Notes: generated by a model not told the origin, from the letters alone. Positions 16,759-24,850 are shown, numbered from the stretch's first letter. The stretch is 33,894 nucleotides of DNA from Robinsoniella sp. (GCA_023664735.1 JAMPFB010000020.1:1-33894); one strand, 5' to 3'. Program-made: numbers and translations.

Positions 16759-17574
16759 TTATCCAAGTAGATTTCCCACCATTTGAAAAACCGGAAAAAC
16801 TCTTAAAAATGCCAATACCACAGCCCATGCAGCTACATAAATACAGCTAAGCCCCCTGTTTATTCTTCCATTTAAAGCTTCCTTTTGCATGTATTCGCCA
16901 TGATAGCCTCTAAGAAGCATACTGTCATAAATGTCACCTGCACGCTCCATAGTTCTTAATAACAGCAGTCCCACAAAGGAACCCCATGTCCGTATATGTA
17001 TCCCTTTTTGTCCCGGCGCCCTTAGCTGATAAGCCTGTGACATCCTCTGCACTTCCTTCAGTAAAAGAATGAGATAGCGGTAAATCAGTAAAATTACCGT
17101 CACGCCGCCCTTTGGTACGCCAAAGGTACGAAATGCGGCGCAAATCCCTTCTATTCCAGTTTCCATCAGCAAAAAATATGCCGCATATACGGTCATTATA
17201 CCTTTTATCAATAAGGTTGCCATGGAAACCATGCCGCTTGTAACATTTATGCTTCCAAGTCGGAATATGACAGCTCTGTCAAAAAACAGATTGGCTAATC
17301 CCAGAAGCACTATCAGCAACAGGATATAGCGGATTCTTTTCAGCCCCTTCCAAAAGGAAAGCTCTTCCCATATTCCGGTTATGAACAGATAAAGCCACAT
17401 ACTGAGCAGACCCATTATATTATATTTGGGAAAGGAAACTGTAATTAGGATAAACAGGATGCACACAATCAGTCTGGAAGCAGGATGTATCCGGCTTTTG
17501 CTGCTCCCTTTTCCTGCTTCACTGTCTACCTCATGGAGCATGGCAACAGCCCGTTGCAGCTTATCCATGTCCAT
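16759..17574 (-). CDS. nikQ: Nickel/cobalt ECF transporter transmembrane subunit (CbiQ/NikQ)
   Basis: The transmembrane coupling subunit, 271 residues with about five or six hydrophobic helices. The two short coupling motifs of the family are visible as QLRAPG and LLRGY, which contact the ATPase. The frame starts at 17574 and overlaps the end of nikMN by 14 bases; a second ATG two codons later has better spacing from AAAGGAAAGG, so the start is uncertain by two residues. It sits in the operon between nikMN and nikO. Confidence 0.9.
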   Translation of the reverse strand: MDMDKLQRAVAMLHEVDSEAGKGSSKSRIHPASRLIVCILFILITVSFPKYNIMGLLSMWLYLFITGIWEELSFWKGLKRIRYILLLIVLLGLANLFFDRAVIFRLGSINVTSGMVSMATLLIKGIMTVYAAYFLLMETGIEGICAAFRTFGVPKGGVTVILLIYRYLILLLKEVQRMSQAYQLRAPGQKGIHIRTWGSFVGLLLLRTMERAGDIYDSMLLRGYHGEYMQKEALNGRINRGLSCIYVAAWAVVLAFLRVFPVFQMVGNLLG

Positions 17575-18592
17575 CCTTTCCTTTTTCCGGTTTTATATCT
17601 ACTGCTTTCCTTTTTCCAAACAGCTTCAAAGCATAGCAGCCCAACATGCAGACCGCTGTAACTGTCAAGCCTCCAATAATCCCGGAAAAAGAGGTTCCTG
17701 CTGCAGACTCATTGCCCCGGAATTGATAATCCGGCAATAGCGCCACAGTCTCCTGCAATCCCTCAGCCCTGTCATAAATTTTTCCTGTTGCTTCAAGCTC
17801 GGCAGTTCCTGCTATTTTTTCCATGGACCATTCCAAGCCATCCGGATAGGCAGAAGCTGCCAAAGAAAGCGCCCCTCCAATAACCAATGCCAAAAAAGCC
17901 AGTACCGCTAACGTCTTTTTTCGTGACAGCTTTCCACTTTCGCTGTCTTTTGCATATCCCCACAGCATTTCCGGTCTTACCTCATAAATGAATACAAGGA
18001 CTGCCGCCGTTATTACTCCTTCTACTAGGCCAATCGCAAGGTGAATCGGCTGCATGGCTGCCAAAAATACAAAAAATGGCAGGCTGGTAATCCCTGAAAA
18101 TAGTGTTTCCAAAGTTACGGAAAATGCTCCAAGCTGCAAGGTCAGTATACAGCCTATCACAGAGGCAGCGGCAATCTTTTTCTTGGACATTCCTTTTTTC
18201 ATCATCCATTTCCAAATAAGCCCGCCGCCTAGAAAGCACCCATAAAACGCCATATTCCATATATTGGCTCCAAGAGCCAGCACTCCTCCGTCTGCAAACA
18301 AAAGAGATTGTATAAGAAGCACCCCTATCATCGTCAGAAATCCCGCCTCCGGCCCTAAAATGGCAGATAGAAGCATTCCGCCGCACAAATGCCCGGAAGA
18401 TCCGGTTCCCGGTATAGTAAAATTTATCATCTGGGCAGCAAATACAAAGGCGCCCATAACCCCCATAACCGGTATCTTTTCCGGTTCACCTAGTTGTCTC
18501 ACTTTTTTTATGGAATATCCCATTGCCGTACCGGAACAAAGATACATGGTTCCTGCCACAGCCGGGGCAATTAAAGCATCTGCCATATGCAT
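17561..18592 (-). CDS. nikMN: Nickel ECF transporter substrate-specificity protein, NikM fused to a NikN-like tail
   Basis: The metal-binding membrane component, 343 residues. The N-terminus reads MHMADALIAP; the His at position 2 is a conserved metal ligand in CbiM/NikM proteins, so the start is well fixed, and GGGAGG lies eight bases before it. About seven hydrophobic segments follow (ending near 215), then a linker and a C-terminal CbiN/NikN-like part with one membrane helix, the PDGLEWSMEKI motif (the PDG of N proteins) and a final helix. In many genomes M and N are separate genes; here they are one. It is placed 27 bases after larC. Confidence 0.9.
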   Translation of the reverse strand: MHMADALIAPAVAGTMYLCSGTAMGYSIKKVRQLGEPEKIPVMGVMGAFVFAAQMINFTIPGTGSSGHLCGGMLLSAILGPEAGFLTMIGVLLIQSLLFADGGVLALGANIWNMAFYGCFLGGGLIWKWMMKKGMSKKKIAAASVIGCILTLQLGAFSVTLETLFSGITSLPFFVFLAAMQPIHLAIGLVEGVITAAVLVFIYEVRPEMLWGYAKDSESGKLSRKKTLAVLAFLALVIGGALSLAASAYPDGLEWSMEKIAGTAELEATGKIYDRAEGLQETVALLPDYQFRGNESAAGTSFSGIIGGLTVTAVCMLGCYALKLFGKRKAVDIKPEKGKDGHG

Positions 18593-18619
18593 ATTTGATT
18601 CCTCCCATCAATTTTAATA

Positions 18620-20056
18620 CTATTCCTTACACTGCTCCACAATCATTTGATATACTTCCTGAAAGGACAGCCCGCTCTTTTTGCAGATTGCCGTCACACT
18701 GCCATATTCCGGATAAAGCCTTATTTGCTCCCCTATTTGGCATTTCTTGACTACCGCCTGCCCGTAAGGAGTCTCTACCCGCTGCAGCTCTCTTTGCAGC
18801 ACGGTCCGTTCCAGCTCCATCCTTCTGATTCCGATTGTGGTTGTTTCCTGAAAGATGATTTGTTCCAGCTTCCGGATATCTTCTTTTTTACAGATTACAT
18901 TTAGCTGCCATGCCGGTCTGTTCTTCTTCATAAAAACAGGTATATAATGCACGTCCCTTGCTCCTGCTTCAAACAATCGCTCCATTACATAGCCTAAAGC
19001 TTCCCCGGTGCAATCGTCCACATTGCTTTCCAGCTTATAAACTGTATCCTTATCCTCAGATTCCTCTTCAATCAACATGGCTCTTAATATACTTGGACGT
19101 TCATAATTTCGTTTTCCGGCGCCAATTCCGATTTCTTTTATGGAAAATCCCTTTGGAAGCGTGTCCCCGGTTTTGATTGCTGCAACAATTGCCGCCCCGG
19201 TAGGAGTCACAAATTCTCCCTGCACATCCATGATTTCCACCTTCAGGGCATGAGCCTTTAAAATATTGGCAACTGCCGGAACCGGCACCGGAAGGATTCC
19301 ATGCTGGCACCTGACTGTACCTGTTCCCTCGCACAATTTGGGCACAATGACATTTTCAATGGCTAAATTATCAAGGCATACTGCCACAGCCACAATATCC
19401 ACAATGGAATCAATTGCTCCCACTTCATGGAAATGTACCTGCTCTATTGGTACATTATGTGCCTTTGCTTCCGCTTCCGCCAATATTTGAAAAATTCTGT
19501 CTGCAAGATTTCCTGCGTTTTTTGTCATGGTGCATTGTGCAAGAATCTGCCTGATTTCCTGAATGCCCCTATGTTCGTGGTGATGGTGATGAGCATGGTC
19601 ATGAATATGGTCATGGTCCTGTGCTTCTAGAGCATTCTTTCCTTGTTCCTCCTGCTGTCCTTCTTTTTGTTGTTGACAGTCCACCTGTATTCCTACTTCA
19701 TGCTGGCAGGCTGACTGCCGCTCGCCGCCATGGTGATGCTCTGTCTGCATCTCTCCGCCATGATGGTGCTCTGTCTGCACCTCTCCACCATGATGATGCC
19801 CAGACTCATGATGTCCATGCAGATATTCCATATCGTGATCATGATTCTCGTGGCGCTCGTCCAGAATCACACGAAAATCACAGCAATCTATCCCAGCTTT
19901 TTTTACCCTGCCTGTTTCTATGGAAAAGCCCTTTACCGGAATACTGTTCAATACCTTCATAAGTACATCCCTGTCAGCCCCCAAATCCAGCAGCGCCGCT
20001 ACTGTCATGTCGCCGCTGATTCCGGCGGTGCATTCCAAATATAGTGTATTTCCCAT
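18620..20056 (-). CDS. larC: Nickel insertion protein for the nickel-pincer nucleotide (LarC), uninterrupted, with long His-rich insert
   Basis: LarC inserts nickel into the pincer nucleotide made by LarB and LarE, using CTP. The start is placed at 20056, where AAGGAGG lies four bases upstream; the frame begins 11 codons earlier without a site. The product is 478 residues. Seen: LECTAGISGDMTVAALLDLG at the N-terminus, a His-rich insert near residues 70-165, then QVHFHEVGAIDSIVDI, GEFVTPTGAAIV and the C-terminal NVDDCTGEALG with FMKKNRPAWQL. In L. plantarum larC is split into two frames joined by ribosomal frameshifting; here it is one frame. The insert holds a 10-residue tandem repeat. Confidence 0.94.
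   Translation of the reverse strand: MGNTLYLECTAGISGDMTVAALLDLGADRDVLMKVLNSIPVKGFSIETGRVKKAGIDCCDFRVILDERHENHDHDMEYLHGHHESGHHHGGEVQTEHHHGGEMQTEHHHGGERQSACQHEVGIQVDCQQQKEGQQEEQGKNALEAQDHDHIHDHAHHHHHEHRGIQEIRQILAQCTMTKNAGNLADRIFQILAEAEAKAHNVPIEQVHFHEVGAIDSIVDIVAVAVCLDNLAIENVIVPKLCEGTGTVRCQHGILPVPVPAVANILKAHALKVEIMDVQGEFVTPTGAAIVAAIKTGDTLPKGFSIKEIGIGAGKRNYERPSILRAMLIEEESEDKDTVYKLESNVDDCTGEALGYVMERLFEAGARDVHYIPVFMKKNRPAWQLNVICKKEDIRKLEQIIFQETTTIGIRRMELERTVLQRELQRVETPYGQAVVKKCQIGEQIRLYPEYGSVTAICKKSGLSFQEVYQMIVEQCKE
19721..19810 (-). repeat. 30-bp tandem repeat within larC (three units)
   Basis: Units at 19721-19750, 19751-19780 and a more diverged one at 19781-19810 encode HHGGE-x-QTEH-like decapeptides on the minus strand. 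The repeat preserves the frame and enlarges the His-rich metal-binding segment. Copy number could vary by slippage. Confidence 0.8.
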
Positions 20057-20078
20057 ATTTCCTCCTTTTTCCCATCTC

Positions 20079-20912
20079 TTATTTCTCATTGGAAGCTTCC
20101 AATCCTATATCCATGCTTCCGGAACGAAATCCTTCCAAATCCAGCGTGATATAGGAATATCCCAGCTCCTTCAAATATGCCGCCACTTCTCTTTTCCTTT
20201 CTAAAAGCTCTGGCATATAAGCTTCGTCCACCTCTATACGGGCGATTTCCCCATGTACCCGAAGCCTGACATTATAGAATCCAAGCGTCTTTAAAAACGC
20301 TTCTCCCTGTTCCACATGTTTAAGCTTCAAAGAAGTCAGCGTTTCTCCATAAGGGAAACGGGTGGCGAGGCATGGGGCTGAAGGCCTGTCTGCTACAGAT
20401 ATTCCATATTCGGAAGCCAGCTTCCGCACTTCCATTTTAGTTAATCCTGCCTCCTTTAAAGGACTTTTGACTCCCAGCTCCTCAATAGCCCGAATCCCCG
20501 GACGGTAGGAAAGAAGGTCGTCTGCATTTGTTCCTTCCAGCAAATTCACAGCTCCTGACTGCCCGGCTTTTTTCTTCATTTCTCCAAAGAGATATTTCTT
20601 GCAGCGGTAACAGCGGTCAATGGGATTTTGAAGAATATCTACCTGCTTTAGTTCCTTTATCCTTAGCAGAATATGCTCTGCCCCTGTCTCTTTTGCTACT
20701 TTTTCTGCAATTTCCATATCACCGGAAGGATGAAGCTCTGTATCAGCCGTAATTCCATAAACCATAGTTCCCTGTTCCTTTGCATATGCCACAGCCATTT
20801 TTAACAAAAGGCTGCTGTCCACTCCTCCGGAAAAGGCAACTGCCACATTTTGCTTTGCGTATTCTTTCATCATGGCACGAAGCCTGCTACATTTTTCTTC
20901 ATATGAACTCAT
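20079..20912 (-). CDS. larE: ATP-dependent sacrificial sulfur transferase LarE
   Basis: LarE adenylates and thiolates the carboxyl groups of the pincer precursor. The product is 277 residues. Seen: the PP-loop AFSGGVDSS (residues 26-34), TADTELHPSGD, DRCYRCKKYLF with Cys101 and Cys104, EGTNADDL, and PSAPCLATRFPYGE with Cys181. Cys181 is in the position of the sacrificial cysteine (Cys176) of L. plantarum LarE. The start lies one base beyond the larB stop, so translation is probably coupled; larC follows 22 bases downstream. Whether the three cysteines hold an iron-sulfur cluster, as proposed for some relatives, cannot be told from sequence. Confidence 0.94.
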   Translation of the reverse strand: MSSYEEKCSRLRAMMKEYAKQNVAVAFSGGVDSSLLLKMAVAYAKEQGTMVYGITADTELHPSGDMEIAEKVAKETGAEHILLRIKELKQVDILQNPIDRCYRCKKYLFGEMKKKAGQSGAVNLLEGTNADDLLSYRPGIRAIEELGVKSPLKEAGLTKMEVRKLASEYGISVADRPSAPCLATRFPYGETLTSLKLKHVEQGEAFLKTLGFYNVRLRVHGEIARIEVDEAYMPELLERKREVAAYLKELGYSYITLDLEGFRSGSMDIGLEASNEK

Positions 20913-20913
20913 A

Positions 20914-21666
20914 TCAATTCTTACCCTTTACAGCCAGTCTGTTAATCTGTGTTGCCAGATAACCCGCACCATATCCGTTATCAATATTTACTACTGCAAT
21001 TCCATTGGCACAGGAATTAATCATAGTCAGCAATGCCGACAGCCCATTGAAGCTGGCACCATAGCCTATAGAGGTGGGAACTGCTATAACAGGGTTTTCC
21101 ACTAGTCCTCCCAAAACACTGGCAAGGGCTCCTTCCATACCGGCAGCCGCCACGACGCAGTTCGCTTCCTGTATAACGTCCAGCCGATGAAACAGCCTGT
21201 GAATACCGCTTACACCCACATCATAAATCCGTTCCACACAGGCTCCAAAAAACTCTGCTGTCTGTGCCGCCTCCTCTGCTACCGGTATATCTGCTGTGCC
21301 AGCAGTGCAGACAGCAATTTTCCCACTTCTCTCCTTGCCCTTTTTTTCAACCTTAAGGATATGGGATATCTCATCATAGGTGATTTGAGGCAGCGCTTCC
21401 TTTACCACCTGAAACTGATGGGCATTTGCCCTTGTTCCAAATGCTTCCCCATTTGCTTCATACATCTTCTTATAAATAGACACCAGATATTCATCCGGCT
21501 TACCACTGCAAAAAATCACCTCTGGAAAACCGGAGCGGACTTCTCTATGGGAATCCAGCTTTGCATAGCCTAATTCCTCAAAAGGCTGCTTTTTAAAATA
21601 CCGTTCCGCCTCCTCCACACTGAGCTTTCCGGCTTTTACTTTTTCTAAGATTTCCCTTGCTTCCAT
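20914..21666 (-). CDS. larB: Nickel-pincer nucleotide synthesis carboxylase/hydrolase LarB
   Basis: LarB carboxylates nicotinic acid adenine dinucleotide and cleaves it to start pincer cofactor synthesis. I take the ATG at 21666 (250 residues); the frame runs 20 codons further but without family sequence. The N-terminal half has EEAERYFKKQPFEELGYAKLD and GFPEVIFCSGK. The C-terminal half is PurE-like (CTAGTADIPVAEEAA, AAGMEGALASVLGGLV, VIAVPTSIGYGASFNG). AGAGG precedes the start at loose spacing. It is the first gene of the operon, behind a consensus promoter. Confidence 0.94.
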   Translation of the reverse strand: MEAREILEKVKAGKLSVEEAERYFKKQPFEELGYAKLDSHREVRSGFPEVIFCSGKPDEYLVSIYKKMYEANGEAFGTRANAHQFQVVKEALPQITYDEISHILKVEKKGKERSGKIAVCTAGTADIPVAEEAAQTAEFFGACVERIYDVGVSGIHRLFHRLDVIQEANCVVAAAGMEGALASVLGGLVENPVIAVPTSIGYGASFNGLSALLTMINSCANGIAVVNIDNGYGAGYLATQINRLAVKGKN

Positions 21667-21740
21667 ATTTACTATGCCTCTTTTCTTATGATTTTGGGCA
21701 GATAGTGCTTTTCCTATTTTCTGCAATAATGGATTTTATA

Positions 21741-21770
21741 ATTATACTATATAAAGGGCTTTTTAGGCAA
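21741..21770 (-). promoter_or_regulatory. Promoter for the larBEC-nikMNQO operon
   Basis: TTGCCT (21770-21765) and a perfect TATAAT (21746-21741) with an 18-base spacer, about 70 bases before larB. I see no clear NikR-type or Crp-type operator. Repeat R5 begins 30 bases upstream of the -35 box. Confidence 0.75.
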
Positions 21771-21800
21771 TTCTTTGTTTGCACTTCTTATGGAAATTGT

Positions 21801-21990
21801 GTAACAGTTCAGCCTATAGGCATAGGGGATTGGATTACGGACGTGGGAGATGGCAGGGCATAGGATAGTCTTCTGGGCACGCTCTCGCTCTGCAAAGACG
21901 CAGCGGTACTAATGCACCAAAATACGGTGCATAAGTGCCGGCGACTTTGCCAAGGCCCGGAAGACTATCCTATGCCCTGCCATCTCCCAC
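21801..21990. repeat. Dispersed palindromic repeat with 31-bp perfect arms (R5)
   Basis: It begins with a perfect GTAACAGTTCAGCC (21801-21814). After a 28-base segment shared with R4, 21843-21873 and 21960-21990 are perfect 31-bp inverted repeats. The interior keeps pairing: GCAAAGACGC/GCGACTTTGC, then TGCACC/GGTGCA at the tip. The whole 148 bases can form a single long hairpin. No right terminal motif follows directly. Confidence 0.88.
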
Positions 21991-22001
21991 TGTGTATCGA
22001 A

Positions 22002-22096
22002 AGCTTTATGCAGTAGAACGTTTCATATTTGAAAGCTCTATATATTAGAATGTTTCATATTGAAAAGCTCTATATATTAGAAAGTTTTACATTTGA
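22002..22096. repeat. 32-bp tandem repeat
   Basis: Two full 32-base units (22014-22045, 22046-22077) start with TAGAAYGTTTCATATT and end with GCTCTATATAT. A half unit lies before and a diverged partial unit after. It sits between repeats R5 and R6 and has no open frame. The rest to 22189 is AT-rich and empty. Confidence 0.7.
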
Positions 22097-22189
22097 ACGT
22101 CCCATATTTGAAATGGCTATATCAGGCTGCCTTTAAAGACTATTGAAAATAAACATTCTCTTTTTAAAAGGTAAAGCCTGCGAAAAACA

Positions 22190-22415
22190 GCAACAGCGGG
22201 ATGAGAGTGGAGTTGCTTCATTGTTTTTGATGGCGCTTTTCCTTAACAGCCTTTCCTTAACCTAGGGTAAAATTGCCATGGACGGCAATTTTAGTCATAT
22301 CGCGCCATGGAAGGCGCTATATGACGACCCGAACGGCATCCACAACCTTCTAAGGCTGTTTAGGAAAAGCGCCATCAAAAACACCGAAGCAACTCCACTC
22401 TCATCCCGCTGTTGC
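22190..22415. repeat. Dispersed palindromic repeat, branched copy (R6)
   Basis: Arms of about 62 bases (22190-22251 and 22354-22415) enclose two inner hairpins, 22269-22292 and 22294-22325, in the same arrangement as R2. It differs from R2 at paired positions in the outer stem. Its terminal motifs are not clear: the left is missing, and on the right a separate short element (R6b) begins at 22445. It contains no gene. Confidence 0.88.
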
Positions 22416-22444
22416 GTCCCTTCGCCACCCCCTCCCCAAAAAAA

Positions 22445-22521
22445 CATAACAGTTCAACCCACAGTCGCAGAAAATACACTCTGTGTGAAACCCGCCCTGC
22501 GCCTGTGGGCTGAACTGTCAC
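22445..22521. repeat. Short 77-bp repeat with 19-bp terminal inverted repeats (R6b)
   Basis: ATAACAGTTCAACCCACAG at the left pairs with CTGTGGGCTGAACTGTCAC at the right with three mismatches. The minus-strand end (CACAGGCGCAGGG) resembles the start of R9 at 33812. The element ends 21 bases after the stop of the LytTR regulator, so on the minus strand it would be transcribed as a terminal hairpin. Confidence 0.8.
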
Positions 22522-22542
22522 CAAAACTCTCTATCCCTCCTA

Positions 22543-23283
22543 CTATTCACATTCCTCCTCTTCCCCACAATAATATTCAAAATACCTCTCCCTCAAAGGC
22601 CGATAGGAACCTCTAGGCAGGTAAATTTTCTTGCCGTTATCCATTTGCAGCTCTCTGGCGTTCAGGCTTTCCACATGCTCCAGATTCACAATATAGGCAA
22701 CCCCAACCCTTACAAATTCCTGATAGCCGGAAAGCATCTCATAGGTCTCTGTCATGGTTAGACGCAGCAAACACTGGGTGTTATCCATAAGGTACAGGCA
22801 TTGGGTCTTTCCCTGTGCCTCGCAGCATACGATATCCTTTAATGCCACACGCTGAGTCCTGCCTTCAATCCGCAAAAGAAGGTATTTCCTGCGTTCCTCC
22901 TCAACATCCCTTAAAAATTTGTCCAGTATGGAAAACAGCCTCTGTTCCAATACCGGTTTTACCAGATATTGATCCGCATTCACGCCAAAAGCCTCCAGAG
23001 CGTGTTCTCTGGAGGTGGTAAGGAAAATAATCCTGCCTTCATTTCCCATATCACGCAGCTCCTTTGCTGCATCGATTCCCATTTTTCCCGGCATATAAAT
23101 ATCCATGAAAATCAAATCCGGCATATAATTTTTTTCCCTGATTCTATAGAGCAGTTCATCTGCATTTTCAAAACATTCTATCATAAACTCCATTTCCGAA
23201 TGCTTTTTTTCATAGCTGCTCAACATTTGTTCTGTTTTACTTAATTCTCCCGCCTCATCATCACAAAGCGCTATCGTATACAT
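22543..23283 (-). CDS. LytTR-family response regulator (AgrA/ComE type)
   Basis: This 246-residue regulator has a receiver domain (ALCDDEAGE acidic pair, LIFMDIYMPG phosphoacceptor Asp, FLTTSREHA, LVKPV with the conserved Lys) followed by a LytTR DNA-binding domain (LLLRIEGRTQRVALKDIVCCEA, FVRVGVAYIVNLEHVESL). The start at 23283 has AGGCGGG upstream and gives the family N-terminus MYTIALCDDE. It follows its partner kinase by 53 bases. Binding sites for such regulators are paired direct repeats about 21 bases apart, and such a pair lies upstream of the kinase gene, suggesting autoregulation. Confidence 0.92.
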   Translation of the reverse strand: MYTIALCDDEAGELSKTEQMLSSYEKKHSEMEFMIECFENADELLYRIREKNYMPDLIFMDIYMPGKMGIDAAKELRDMGNEGRIIFLTTSREHALEAFGVNADQYLVKPVLEQRLFSILDKFLRDVEEERRKYLLLRIEGRTQRVALKDIVCCEAQGKTQCLYLMDNTQCLLRLTMTETYEMLSGYQEFVRVGVAYIVNLEHVESLNARELQMDNGKKIYLPRGSYRPLRERYFEYYCGEEEECE

Positions 23284-23336
23284 AAACTGCCCGCCTTTCT
23301 TCTTGATTTTCATTATAGCTTATCTTCCGCTTCTAA

Positions 23337-24776
23337 TCAAAGGGCGGGCACTGCAGGAATATTCATAATCAGCCGAAAGACGAATACTCCATTATCATTT
23401 TTAAAATCATATTCTCCCTCAAATTTATCTGCTGTTTTTATGATGCTCAATACACCAATCCCCCCTGTAGCTTCCGGCTTGGGACGTCCATTTTTCAACT
23501 CGGTTTCCATCCTGCACGTATTGCTGCAGCATATGACCAGTTTACTCTTTTTTTTCTTGAGCATCAGGTGAATAAAGCATTCCCTTTCGCCTGACTGCTT
23601 TTTCACTTCCATACAGCCATAAATGGCATTTTCATAAGCATTGGCCAATATGGTTACCAAATCAATATTCGGTATGGGGAAATTTCGTCCAAGATCCACA
23701 TCCAGCGTAACTTTTATCTGCTCTTTCCTAGCCTTTCTGGTATATGCGGAAAGGATATTATTGACTGCAGTATTGGCGCAAATGGCTTCTGCCATGCTTT
23801 CCTCTGTCTCTTTTTCATATTCTTTTAAATATTCCAGTAATTCTTCATTTTGCCCTCTTCTGGTATATTCCGCTATTACAGCAGTATGATGCCTTACATC
23901 ATGGCGGATTTTTCTGCCGGACTCTACAGATTCCTCTAAAAGCTCCATCTGTCTCTCAAGCAGCCTTTGATTCATTTCCATTAGCTGGTTTTCCTTCTGA
24001 TACTCCTTTTCCCTGCCAATATGCAGATACAGCCGGAATACCAGTAGCTGCAGGGCGCCTGTCAGGAAAAAATTCATGGCAATCTGAAAAAGCCGGTAAG
24101 GAGTCTGATCTTTCACATTTGGATTTAAAATAAATCCAATCCCAAAAAGAATGCTGATTGTCATAACCGCAGCGCTAAACCGATCCAGTTCATTTTCTAC
24201 ATAATTGCCAAATTGCCGGATGGGTTCTTTTATCTTTTTGTCTATAAAGCCTGCCATCAGCAAAATCAGCAGAATGCGTGTCATGATATCCGCCCAAACA
24301 TTCCTGTCAAAAAAAACAACCGCAATTTCAATTCCAGCAATAAGAAATACTGCAAGCAGATAGAAGGTAAGCGCCAGCTTATAAATCGACAGAAAAACCG
24401 GGTCTCTGCTTATGCAGATAGAAAAAACAGCAAAACATATATACATCACAAAAGCCACCATTTTTACGCAGCTTTCCCAATCAACCACATACCAGACACA
24501 TGCAGCCATAATTAAAACTATGCCAAAGCCTCCGTAACAGAGCGCCGTTTTTTTCTTGTCAAACTTCGATTCACTCATCAGGGAAAACAACAGGATTGTC
24601 CCTGCCAGACTTATTGCAAACCGAATCAATGCTATATACAGAGAACCACCTAACATGCCTTCACTTGCCTCCATTTGTTTTTTTAAGGCTGCGGCAGCCC
24701 GATTCCCAAGATTCCCAAAATACCGGTCTGCCTTATGTTTTATGCCTTTCTTTTGCATGACACATCCGTATGCCAT
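23337..24776 (-). CDS. GHKL-domain sensor histidine kinase (AgrC-like)
   Basis: A membrane sensor of up to 479 residues, with about six to seven hydrophobic helices between residues 45 and 250, then a dimerisation helix with the phosphorylated His in KIRHDVRHH, and a GHKL ATPase domain (NIDLVTILANAYENAI N-box, ATGGIGVLSI G-box). The kinase lies directly before its regulator. The start is uncertain: the ATG at 24776 has no ribosome site, and a candidate promoter would begin transcription at about that base, so an ATG further in may be used. The ligand is unknown; I found no convincing peptide gene beside it. Confidence 0.88.
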   Translation of the reverse strand: MAYGCVMQKKGIKHKADRYFGNLGNRAAAALKKQMEASEGMLGGSLYIALIRFAISLAGTILLFSLMSESKFDKKKTALCYGGFGIVLIMAACVWYVVDWESCVKMVAFVMYICFAVFSICISRDPVFLSIYKLALTFYLLAVFLIAGIEIAVVFFDRNVWADIMTRILLILLMAGFIDKKIKEPIRQFGNYVENELDRFSAAVMTISILFGIGFILNPNVKDQTPYRLFQIAMNFFLTGALQLLVFRLYLHIGREKEYQKENQLMEMNQRLLERQMELLEESVESGRKIRHDVRHHTAVIAEYTRRGQNEELLEYLKEYEKETEESMAEAICANTAVNNILSAYTRKARKEQIKVTLDVDLGRNFPIPNIDLVTILANAYENAIYGCMEVKKQSGERECFIHLMLKKKKSKLVICCSNTCRMETELKNGRPKPEATGGIGVLSIIKTADKFEGEYDFKNDNGVFVFRLIMNIPAVPAL

Positions 24777-24782
24777 CTTATC

Positions 24783-24812
24783 ATATCACATATATCCGGT
24801 ATTTGTCGTCAA
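24783..24812 (-). promoter_or_regulatory. Candidate promoter of the first GHKL/LytTR pair
   Basis: TTGACG (24812-24807) and TGATAT (24788-24783) with an 18-base spacer. It lies immediately downstream of the paired repeats at 24821-24850, a typical activator geometry. The -10 is weak. Confidence 0.4.
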
Positions 24813-24820
24813 AAAAATAT

Positions 24821-24850
24821 ATTTGGTATAATTTGCACTTTTTAGGGTAT
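24821..24850 (-). promoter_or_regulatory. Possible LytTR-type binding site (two 9-bp direct repeats, 21-bp period)
   Basis: On the minus strand ATACCCTAA (24850-24842) and ATACCAAAT (24829-24821) are direct repeats exactly 21 bases apart, the spacing used by AgrA/ComE-type regulators, and lie eight bases upstream of the -35 box. The family consensus is only partly matched. Confidence 0.45.

Noticed and set aside
22002-22096. CRISPR array
   Set aside because: The 32-bp units are directly adjacent with no unique spacers, and no cas genes are present.
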